Assembly: GCA_023443515.1 (NCBI GenBank)
Contig: JAEZUC010000008.1
Coordinates: 1-55,284, forward strand
Reading direction: 5' to 3'
Source of the DNA: Bacillota bacterium
GTDB taxonomy: Bacteria; Bacillota; Clostridia; Acetivibrionales; DSM-1351
DNA: 55,284 nucleotides
Each line of letters opens with the position of its first letter. The first letter of the stretch is position 1. Of this stretch, positions 41,662 through 51,500 are shown piece by piece. The notes under the pieces are model-generated. The model had not been told where the DNA came from and did no database searches. It was given only the letters and a program-made list of their open reading frames with translations. A program made the translations under genes and the position numbers.

Positions 41662-44600
41662 GTTGGGATTCAGTTGAAGATGCAATCGGTTATCAACTAT
41701 ATATAAACGGTGATGTTCAAAATGTCACATCAACCGAGTTTTCCCACATAAATGTCCAGGTAGGGCAGGAGTATAAATATAAAATCAGGACTGTATACTC
41801 TAATAAAATTAGTGATTGGAGTTCTGAGATAAATAAGGTTTATAGTCAACAATTGGAAATTAATCCACCTGTTTTAACTGTAAATACAATGACAAATAAA
41901 ATAAAAGTTTCCTGGAATACCTTACCCCACGTAACAGGCTATGAGCTAGAAGTTGATGGAAAGATAATAGAACTTGGCAGCGATATTATGAACTATACTC
42001 ACCCAAATCTTATGTCTAATTCTTCACATACTTATAAAGTAAGATATATAAGTGGTGATTGCAGGGGTGATTGGTCACAGCCTTTAACTGCAACAATAGG
42101 AATGTTGAGTAAACCCTCCAACGTAAATTATGTCGCATATGCGAATTCAATAGAGTTAAGGTGGATGGATGTAGCGGAAGCTGAGAGCTATGAGATTGAA
42201 ATAAATAGTAGACTTGATAAAACTTTTGTAACTGTTACAGAATCGGTTTATAAACATGTAGGTCTATTTTCTAATACTAGCTATTCTTATAGGATTAAGG
42301 CTATTAATAGTGGTGGTACAAGCGAATGGAGTGATGTTATAAACTGTACCACAGTGGAACTGGATGCACCTATCAACATAGATATGGATATTACAAATAA
42401 TAAAATAACTATTAGTTGGGATCCTGTTTTAGGAGCCAGTCAATATGATGTATATGTAGATGGAGAAATCAAAACAACTGGTCAGGAGACCAAATTCATT
42501 CATTCAAACTTGAAACCTAATACAACTCACATATATAAGGTAAGAGGAGTCAACAACTATGGTTCCGGTAAATGGTCATATGCTTCCAATATAACAACTC
42601 TCTTATTGAATTCACCCACAAATGCCAGAAGTACAGGCATGGAAAATAAAATTGCGTTATCTTGGGACGAAGTAGCAAATGCAACCGACTATGAGATTGA
42701 ATTAGATGGTGTGACTACCTATACAACAACTTATAACGACTACGTATTCTCTGGACTTACTTCTGGTGAAACTCATACATTTAGGATTCGAGCAAAAAAT
42801 ACTAATGGTATGAGTGCCTGGAGTATTCCACTATCCCAAATTGTAGCTAATGCTGAAGATGAGCTAAAGGGGCAGTGGGTACAGAACGGAACAATGAATT
42901 TTTCAAGGAGTTATGCTGGGTCTACTCAGTTTAATGACAAAATATATGTAATAGGAGGTTATTATGCTTCACGTATATCAGCAGTCAACGAAGAGTACGA
43001 CCCTAAAACAAATTCATGGGCAATAAAGGCCAGTATGACAACAGCTAGATATGGACTAGGGGTTGCAAATGTAAATGGAAAGATATATGCCATAGGTGGT
43101 TATGATGGTACAAATTACTTGGGAACGGTGGAGGAATACGATCCTAATACAGACTCTTGGACAACAAAGACTCCTATGCCAACTGCAAGGGCATATTCTG
43201 GAATTACAGCACTTAATGGGAAGATCTATATAATCGGAGGCTATAATAAGTCAGGATATCTAAACATTGTAGAAGAATATGATCCTCTAACAGACCAGTG
43301 GACAACAAAAGCTAGTATGCCCACTCAAAGAACAGGACTAGCTCTTGGTGTGGCTAATAATAAAATATATGCTATTGACGGTTATAACGGAACAGTTTTA
43401 AGTATAGTTGAAGAATATGATCCGAATACAAATAATTGGATTAAAAAGGGTAGCTTGTCAGTTAGCAGACAATTGGCAGGAGTTGTTGTTTCAAATAACA
43501 GGGTTTTTGTTATCGGTAGTATCAATGGTGATACAAAGTTGAGCAATGTTGAAGAGTACAATCCTGAGACGAATGTATGCTTTGTACTTAGTTCATTACC
43601 AACTACAACCTTTGCATCTTCTGTTGAAGTTATTGATAACAATATTTATGTAATTGGAGGGGAAAATAATACTAGTATACAGAAGTTTATACTTTCCTTG
43701 CCATCAAACATACCTGCTTCACCAGGTAACATTTTTACTTCACTATCGGGTAATGATGTAAGTATAATATGGGATACAGTTGTAGGGGCAACGAGTTATG
43801 ATATAGAAATAGACGGTAACATAATTTATACCACAAATACAAACTCATTTATACATAGTTCCATAACTTTGGGTTCTGAACATAGATACAGGATAAGATC
43901 CAAGAACGTTTCAGGTTCAGGAGAATGGAGTAATAGAACGACTATATTCTATCCTGATGTAGAATATTCATCGGATGTTGTTCCTGCTATGTCAAGCAAT
44001 AATCAACCAATACCGTATTGTGTTCAAGGAAGTAGTACAAATGGTAATGAGTTTAAGGCTTTTGACAATAATGCTACAGGATATCAGTATGCTTGGTCTG
44101 CAAACGAAACAGCGCCTGTGGGAGGCCATTATCTTAGAGTTGACCTTGGAGATGCTAACCAGAAGAGAATAACAAAAATTAAGTTAACGGCCTTTAAAAA
44201 TGGAATTAATTGCAGTATAAAAAATTGGGAATTATGGGCATCAAATGACGACACTAATTATACTAAACTTACACAAGGCATTCAGCCAAATAGTACCAAT
44301 ACCTATGATTATATCTTTGACAACCCGGATTCATACAGATACTACCGAGTAAATATTTTAAACTCCTACTTTAATGCATCAGGTGTTTTCGTAGGGGTAT
44401 CTGAGTGGGAACTAATGAGTCCTCAGGAATTGACAATTGGATTAAACACTCCTATGAATTTCACAGCAACATCAACAAACAAGAATTCGGTCTTATTATC
44501 ATGGGCATCTGTCCCTGAAACAACAGGATACGATATTGATTGTGACGGTACTTTGATAAGTGTATCAGGAACAAGCTATACACACAGCAATCTGCTTCCG

Positions 44601-47600
44601 GGGACGTTACATAAGTACAGAATAAGATCGAAAACCTCTACACAGGTGAGTAATTGGAGTGATGTGGTTGAAAAATACACTTTGCTAGATTCGCCAACTA
44701 GAATTAAAGCGGAATCTTCGGGTACTTCTATTATATTGATATGGGGTCCTGTACCAGATGCTGTTGGTTATGATATTCAGGCAGACAATAAAGTTTATGA
44801 TAATGGCATGAGTACAAATTTCATGCATAGTGGACTTACTTATAATTCTCAACATATTTATAAAATCCGAGTTAGAACAAAAAATAATCAAAGTGATTTT
44901 AGTACAGCATTAACTTATTATACTACTCCGGACACTCCAGCTAGTATAACAACAACAAATATTACTGGAACCTCTGCTTCTATAAGCTGGACAACAGTAA
45001 CAGGTACAACTTCATACGATATAAGAGTTAATGGTGTTATTGTTAAAAATGTAACCACCACCTTCTATACTCACACAGAATTAGTTCCAAATAGAGAGTA
45101 TACTGTCCAGGTAAGAGCAAGAAATAGCGGAGGAGCAGGTGGCTGGAGCAAAGAATACAGATTCCAAACATTAAAGAATAGAGGAACAGAGCAGGATCCG
45201 TATTTGATATATACAAGAGAAGATTTATGTGCAATCAATAGTAATTTACCTTATTATAAGCTAATGTGTGATATAGATTTGCAGAATATTGATTGGATGC
45301 CTTTAACATCATCAGGGAGTCCTTTTACAGGACAGCTTGATGGGAATGGATATACCATAAAAAATCTTACTATTAATCGGCCTAATGGGACTTATGTAGG
45401 TTTATTTGGTCAAATTGGAAATAATGCACGTCTAAAAAATATAAAAATAGTTTTAGGGGATAAAGGCATTACAGGGAAAACCTATATAGGAGGATTAGTC
45501 GGAGTAGCGCTAGCGGGCTCAATAATATTAAAATGTTCTATCGAGGGAAAAGGAACAGTAAATGCAAATTCTTCAGTTGAAGAATCATTTAACGTAAAAG
45601 TGGGTGGTCTGGTTGGTGTTTTTAATGGAATAAAGATTTCAAATAGTTCATCTGCAGTGGATGTAGTAGCAAGAGCAGGGGTAGCAGGTGGGTTAATCGG
45701 AACTACCACTCCATATAAAATTTATGGAAATATAGGGGTCGATATTTCAGATTGTTATTCTACAGGAGATGTAACTAATATTAATGGATCAGCCGGAGGC
45801 CTCACTGGCCAATCAGTATATGTAACGCAGACAGATACATATGGAGTTAGGGTTTCGGTATTCAGATGTTATTCCACGGGCTATATTAAAGCAAATATAT
45901 CTTATGGACTGGTTGGAGAATATATGGTGAATCAAGTTGGTAATAGTAGCACATTCGGGCGTTTATATATTACAAATTGTTTTTCAACAAGTACTTTAGA
46001 AGGACGATTTGTATACCCAGTATCTGAATGTCATATGGTAACTGATGCTTGGCAGGTAGATAATTGGAGTATATATATAATATCGAAATGCTATTTTGTA
46101 GGAAAAATGGTCTCTTCCAACAAAAACGGAATTGGCACTCCTTTTCAGACTAACGACAGGTTTTTATCTGCAGGATTCTCCAGTAACTATATTAATGCAA
46201 AAAATGTAGATATTATGATATCAGACGGAACCAATAAAACAACCATCGAAATGAAGCATGCTGTAACCTATAAAGACTGGGATTTTAAAAACACATGGAC
46301 TATAGATGAAGGACATTCATATCCTTATCTTAAAATGTTGCCAAAGCCGGATAGTATATTGATAGGTAATAACTCTGACTTTGACTTTGCAGGTGGTACG
46401 GGTACAGCTGAGGACCCTCTACTTATAAGTAATGAAAGCCAACTTAATAATATAAGATTTAGTCCAAACGCATACTTTAAACTTATAAATAGCATTACAT
46501 TAACCCGTGAGTGGGTACCCATCGGACTATCAAAAAATGCTGCATTTATGGGCGTATTTGACGGTAACGGATATAGTATAAATAATTTAGTGATAAACCA
46601 ACCGAATGAGTCCTGTATTGGGTTTTTTGCCAAATTGGGCTCAGGAGCAGTTGTTAAAAATACTACATTTAGTATTGGTAATAGTGGAGTTAACGGAAAA
46701 ACTTATGTAGGAGCGCTGGCAGGATACGCCGCTTCCAATATAGAAAACTGTGCAGTTGTTGGGGATGGAGCTGTAACAGGGGAAGACTTTATTGGCGGCC
46801 TTGTAGGTTGTTTTACTGGAAATTTAGTTAAAAATAGTTTCTCAACAATAGATGTAACTGCAGTAGATGCATCACTGACTTTAACCGGTAGTGCAGGGGG
46901 ACTGATTGGCAGTTCAATAACTAGGGATAGTACCCTCAGTAATTCAACTATAACAAAGTGTTATTCCACTGGCGATGTTACAAATCTTGACGGAGTTGCA
47001 AGCGGTCTTATCGGAAGTCCAGTTTATGCAACTGGTTTATATTCTAATACAGTAAATATATCGGAGTGCTACGCTACAGGGCACATAAAGGGTACTACTG
47101 TTTACGGATTAGCTGGTATATGTATAGCATATATTGGAGCCATGGACATAAAGGGAAAGTTGACAATAAAAAATTCATATTCAAAATGCTTGCTTGAAGG
47201 AACAAATGCATACCCTATATCCTCATATGATTTTCTTACTTATGGTTCGTGTAACTCCAAAGCGTGTCAGTTTTTAGTCACAAACTGTTACTTCGCAGGA
47301 CAAATGAAAGCTACCAATAAATATGGTATGGGGATTCCATATTCTGATTATCATGAAGAAGCTTCATTTGTATATAATTACATTGACTACTCACAAAATC
47401 CTATTGAAATTAAAAACGACAGTGGAATAAAAACAACAACATTAAGAATGATGCAACAAGCCACTTATACCAACTGGGACTTCACAAACGTCTGGGCAAT
47501 AGACGAAGGGTCATCTTACCCATTCTTGAGAAATACTGCATATGCAGCAGGCATATCAGTATCCAACGTTGGAAGTGACTCTATCAGTATTTTCTGGAAT

Positions 47601-48470
47601 CCGGTAGAAGGTGCAAATAGCTATGAACTTGAAGTTGACGGAGTGATTTCAAATGAAGTATTGACTGAGCCAAATTTTATTCATTCAGGACTACAGCCTA
47701 ATACAATGCATACATATAGGTTCAGAACAATTAAGCAAGGTATAGTAAGTGATTGGAGTCCGCTTCTTACAGTTACAACCCTTGCAGTACAATTAGCTGT
47801 TCCGAAAAACGTGTTAGCTGTAAATATCAACAATCAGATAAAAATTAGATGGGATGCAGTACCGGAAGCAAAAGAATATGAAATTGAAATTGACGGCCAA
47901 GTAATAAATGTGGGGTCATCCCTTGAGTACATTGATAATAATTTTTCAAATATATCCCAACACACTTATCGAGTCAGAGCAAGGAATCCTGTGGCAATTA
48001 GTGAGTGGAGCCATATAGTATCACAAATAAACTGGAGGGAAAACACTCCTGCCATATGCCTATATGAAAGTAACTGGCTGGAACCGGATAATGCCGGCGA
48101 TGAAGTTGAGGTCATTGTTAAGGCGAATAATATTACGGACATGTATACCGTGCAAATGACTTTAGAATACAACCCTTCACAGTTGATTTTGAATAAATAC
48201 AGTATAAGCCAACTCTTATGGAATGATGAAACCACTGGATACTTCCAATATGCAGTTGATGAATATAAAGGACATATAAAATTACTGATTTCAGCAAAGG
48301 CAGACGAGGATAGCAAATCAGGGTTAGTTGACATTTTTAGCTTAAAATTCAGACTTAACGGAATAGATAAATCATCAATAAAAGTAATTAAAGCAGATAT
48401 TGTTGATTCAACAGGAATTTATATTAAAGGCTCTGATGTAGCAGACTTGAATATCCATGTGATTGAGTAA
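41658..48470 (+). CDS. Giant surface protein, C-terminal part: FN3, Kelch, F5/8C, GLUG and cohesin-like modules
   Basis: 2,270 open codons without a credible start of their own; the TTG at 41658 has no ribosome site and is where the upstream frame is lost. Modules by approximate residue: five FN3 (1-401), a six-blade Kelch propeller (405-678, motifs such as KIYAIGGYDGTNYL), FN3 (682-765), an F5/8 type C carbohydrate-binding module (768-925), three FN3 (930-1173), GLUG block 1 (1175-1560), GLUG block 2 (1575-1960), two FN3 (1965-2127) and a cohesin-like domain (2128-2270, VQMTLEYNPSQLILN). There is no SLH or sortase motif. Adding one T near 41656-41658 joins it to the upstream frame as one gene of 3,693 codons counting both stops, about 3,692 residues if the UAG is read through. 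Confidence 0.8.
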   Translation: MSWDSVEDAIGYQLYINGDVQNVTSTEFSHINVQVGQEYKYKIRTVYSNKISDWSSEINKVYSQQLEINPPVLTVNTMTNKIKVSWNTLPHVTGYELEVDGKIIELGSDIMNYTHPNLMSNSSHTYKVRYISGDCRGDWSQPLTATIGMLSKPSNVNYVAYANSIELRWMDVAEAESYEIEINSRLDKTFVTVTESVYKHVGLFSNTSYSYRIKAINSGGTSEWSDVINCTTVELDAPINIDMDITNNKITISWDPVLGASQYDVYVDGEIKTTGQETKFIHSNLKPNTTHIYKVRGVNNYGSGKWSYASNITTLLLNSPTNARSTGMENKIALSWDEVANATDYEIELDGVTTYTTTYNDYVFSGLTSGETHTFRIRAKNTNGMSAWSIPLSQIVANAEDELKGQWVQNGTMNFSRSYAGSTQFNDKIYVIGGYYASRISAVNEEYDPKTNSWAIKASMTTARYGLGVANVNGKIYAIGGYDGTNYLGTVEEYDPNTDSWTTKTPMPTARAYSGITALNGKIYIIGGYNKSGYLNIVEEYDPLTDQWTTKASMPTQRTGLALGVANNKIYAIDGYNGTVLSIVEEYDPNTNNWIKKGSLSVSRQLAGVVVSNNRVFVIGSINGDTKLSNVEEYNPETNVCFVLSSLPTTTFASSVEVIDNNIYVIGGENNTSIQKFILSLPSNIPASPGNIFTSLSGNDVSIIWDTVVGATSYDIEIDGNIIYTTNTNSFIHSSITLGSEHRYRIRSKNVSGSGEWSNRTTIFYPDVEYSSDVVPAMSSNNQPIPYCVQGSSTNGNEFKAFDNNATGYQYAWSANETAPVGGHYLRVDLGDANQKRITKIKLTAFKNGINCSIKNWELWASNDDTNYTKLTQGIQPNSTNTYDYIFDNPDSYRYYRVNILNSYFNASGVFVGVSEWELMSPQELTIGLNTPMNFTATSTNKNSVLLSWASVPETTGYDIDCDGTLISVSGTSYTHSNLLPGTLHKYRIRSKTSTQVSNWSDVVEKYTLLDSPTRIKAESSGTSIILIWGPVPDAVGYDIQADNKVYDNGMSTNFMHSGLTYNSQHIYKIRVRTKNNQSDFSTALTYYTTPDTPASITTTNITGTSASISWTTVTGTTSYDIRVNGVIVKNVTTTFYTHTELVPNREYTVQVRARNSGGAGGWSKEYRFQTLKNRGTEQDPYLIYTREDLCAINSNLPYYKLMCDIDLQNIDWMPLTSSGSPFTGQLDGNGYTIKNLTINRPNGTYVGLFGQIGNNARLKNIKIVLGDKGITGKTYIGGLVGVALAGSIILKCSIEGKGTVNANSSVEESFNVKVGGLVGVFNGIKISNSSSAVDVVARAGVAGGLIGTTTPYKIYGNIGVDISDCYSTGDVTNINGSAGGLTGQSVYVTQTDTYGVRVSVFRCYSTGYIKANISYGLVGEYMVNQVGNSSTFGRLYITNCFSTSTLEGRFVYPVSECHMVTDAWQVDNWSIYIISKCYFVGKMVSSNKNGIGTPFQTNDRFLSAGFSSNYINAKNVDIMISDGTNKTTIEMKHAVTYKDWDFKNTWTIDEGHSYPYLKMLPKPDSILIGNNSDFDFAGGTGTAEDPLLISNESQLNNIRFSPNAYFKLINSITLTREWVPIGLSKNAAFMGVFDGNGYSINNLVINQPNESCIGFFAKLGSGAVVKNTTFSIGNSGVNGKTYVGALAGYAASNIENCAVVGDGAVTGEDFIGGLVGCFTGNLVKNSFSTIDVTAVDASLTLTGSAGGLIGSSITRDSTLSNSTITKCYSTGDVTNLDGVASGLIGSPVYATGLYSNTVNISECYATGHIKGTTVYGLAGICIAYIGAMDIKGKLTIKNSYSKCLLEGTNAYPISSYDFLTYGSCNSKACQFLVTNCYFAGQMKATNKYGMGIPYSDYHEEASFVYNYIDYSQNPIEIKNDSGIKTTTLRMMQQATYTNWDFTNVWAIDEGSSYPFLRNTAYAAGISVSNVGSDSISIFWNPVEGANSYELEVDGVISNEVLTEPNFIHSGLQPNTMHTYRFRTIKQGIVSDWSPLLTVTTLAVQLAVPKNVLAVNINNQIKIRWDAVPEAKEYEIEIDGQVINVGSSLEYIDNNFSNISQHTYRVRARNPVAISEWSHIVSQINWRENTPAICLYESNWLEPDNAGDEVEVIVKANNITDMYTVQMTLEYNPSQLILNKYSISQLLWNDETTGYFQYAVDEYKGHIKLLISAKADEDSKSGLVDIFSLKFRLNGIDKSSIKVIKADIVDSTGIYIKGSDVADLNIHVIE
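45180..47540 (+). repeat. Duplicated GLUG block within the giant surface protein
   Basis: Two diverged copies of about 390 codons (45180-46340 and 46380-47540). Both open with a G-T-x-x-D-P-x-L-I segment, share DGNGYxIxNLxIN and GKTYxGxLxG, and close with WDFxNxWxIDEGxSYPxL. This is an old internal duplication at protein level. Confidence 0.7.
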
Positions 48471-48509
48471 GCAGCTTCGTTCTAAAGTCATATAAACTGG
48501 AGGATAAAT

Positions 48510-51500
48510 ATGAAAAAGAAGTTTATAACTATAATTGCGGTTGTACTATCCATTTTGATACCATTACAAAATATTGCTCTGGCAAAAGTAGATAATCCCG
48601 CATCAGAAAACAAGACAGTACTTATAAAGTACAAAAATAATATTGACAGTTTAACTATAAATGAAAGCGGTTCAAACATTAAAGTAAAGAAAAATCTTCG
48701 CAATAAAAAGGTTAAGCTTGTTGAAGCTGACGATGTAACTATTAAAAAGTTGCGTAAGGACAAAAATGTTCTTTATGTGGAAGAAGACAGTACGGTAAAA
48801 AAGTCAGATGACAAGATAACCTGGAACGTTGAAAGGGTTAAGGCACCTCTGTTACAGAGAAAGAATTATTCAGGTAAAGGTATAAAGGTTGCATTATTTG
48901 ATACAGGTATAGACGTAAAGAACGAGGATCTCAATGTAGTGAGCGGAGTATCGTTTGTTGAAGGTGTAAAAACCTACTCTGATGATAACGGCCATGGAAC
49001 GGCCATGGCTAGTATACTGTCAGCATTAAAAAACAATAGTGGTTATCTGGGTGTATCACCTGAAATTGATCTTTATTCGGTAAAAGTTCTTGATAAAAAT
49101 GGTGAAGGAAAATACAGCAGTATAATTGACGGCCTTCAATGGGCAATAGATAACAACATTAATATAGTATCCATGAGTTTAGGTGGACTGGAGTATTCAA
49201 AAATACTACAGGATGCGATAAATGAAGCCTATGCACACAATATTTTAATACTTGGTGCGTCTGGAAATAGCGGAAACAAGGAACAAGTGGATTTTCCGGC
49301 AAGGTTTAAAAATGTTATATGTGTTGGTGCTATTGATGAAAATAATAAAACAGCTTCTTTTTCAAATGGCGGCTCACAGCTGGATATAGTAGCACCCGGA
49401 GTATCTATAGAGACTGTGGGATTAAACAGTAAATCACAGAAAATCAGCGGTACATCTGCAGCTGTTCCACATGTAGCAGGGATTGCAGCTCAAATATGGG
49501 GTTCAAAAAAAACTATTATAAATAAACAAATGCGGGACATATTACTGGGAAGTGCAAAAACATTAGGTGTGCAAGATACATATGGATACGGATTGATAGA
49601 TGGAGAGACTTCATTAAAAAATATAAACAAAACCTTTAATATTCCAGAAAAGGCTGAAGTTACGGGAGGAACAGGTAACGGGGATGGATATGTTCAAGCA
49701 TTACTTATAAAGTACTCTGGTGATAACCAATATATAAAGCTTGGAAAGAGTGCTGTTCTGGGACTTCAGTACTCAGAAAACCATAATGACGTTCAAGTTA
49801 CAATTGAGCACGATAGTAATATAGTAAAATCGGAAGTAATATCTGTAGAAGGAGAATTTCCGTATGGAACAGTGACATATTATACATGTGATAGTAATGT
49901 TTTAAACGAGATTGGGGAATATACAGTCAGCTTTCATTGTCCTGAGCATCCGGATGCTGATGAAGTATTCACTATTTATGTTGTAAATCAGCCCCAAAAT
50001 CCTGCAGGATTATCGTTGGAACCACACACATATTATATCTACACTTCATGGAACAGTGTTCCCGGTGCATTAGGTTACGACTTGGAAATAGATGGAGCTT
50101 CTCCCATAAGGGTATCAACTTCATCATACGCTACCGGAGATTTGATCCCTAATACACCTCATACATTTAGGGTAAGGGCGGTAAACGAGGTAGGAGAAGG
50201 TGATTGGTCAGAAAGTGCATTTTGCTACACACTTGCGGCTATACCTACTGAAAGAGAAGGGGTTTTTAATCCTAAGGAATTATCAGTTACAATGAATTGG
50301 CAGGATAACGGAAATTCCGCAGGTACTCCTTATAAAATTATATTGTACAATGAAAATGGCACTTTGATAAAGGAAAATGACTGGACGACAAATTTATCAG
50401 ATACGATTAGCGGGTTGGACTACTTAAAAACATATATTATTAAGATTAAAGCAAAAAACTTTGATGGTATTGAATCAGATTGGTATGAATTGGGAAGAGT
50501 TGTTGTACCACCAAGGGCTCAGTGTGATCAGGGGAAATTAGGTGAACAGTATGGCTATCATAATACCGATACCCAGATGTGCATCAATGAGCCTGTTAAC
50601 ATAGTAACAGGAAATTATTATGACAATGAAGAGGACATAAATATTCCTGATATAGGGCTGCCATTGCAAATCCAGCGCTCATACAATTCAATTGATTCCA
50701 AGGTTGGAATAATGGGCAAGAGTTGGAGAATAAATTATGAAAGCAATATATCGTTTGATTCAGCAACCGGAAATGTAAAAGTAACTTATCCTGACGGTCA
50801 CATAGGAGAATTTATTGCAAAATCAGGAGGCAACGAATTCACCGGGCCTCAGGGAATATTTGAGTTGCTTACAAAGGATAGTAAAGGTATATATTCACTT
50901 AGGTTAAAGGATAACAGTGTTTATAAGTATAATTCTAACGGTAAATTAATCTCAATTTCCGATAAAAATGATAATACTATTACAATAGCTTATGATTCGC
51001 TCGGACAGCTTAGTACAATTACAGGTGAAAGCGGAAAGAAGCTTACCTTCACTTTTGAAAACGGCAGGATAAAAAGTATCTCTGACCCGTCAAATAGGAC
51101 AATTAACTATTATTACGATTCAAAAGGAAATTTAAGCAAAGTAAAAAGAATCGGTGGAGGAGAAAAGAATTATACATATGGAGAATATGGACTAACATCC
51201 ATAACCGATGAAAATAATAAGAAGTTTATTGAAAACGAATACGATAAGTTCAATAGAATTATTAGGCAATTTGATGAGGACAGAAACGAGATAACATATA
51301 CATATGACGAGTATGCCCAAGAGACGGTGTGCCATTATGTAGCATCCAACATAACTGAAACATACAAATATAACGACAACTTATATGTTACAAAGGTAAC
51401 CTATAACGATAATACCTATGAAGAGTACACCTTTGATCAATGGGGAAATAAGGACAGTATAAGAGACCGAAAAGGAAATATTACAAGGTATGAATACAAT

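Noticed and set aside
41650..41670. CTT TGA G as a programmed frameshift like that of prfB
   Set aside because: The prfB site shifts plus-1. A plus-1 shift here reaches TGA within seven codons; the domain-continuing frame needs minus-1.
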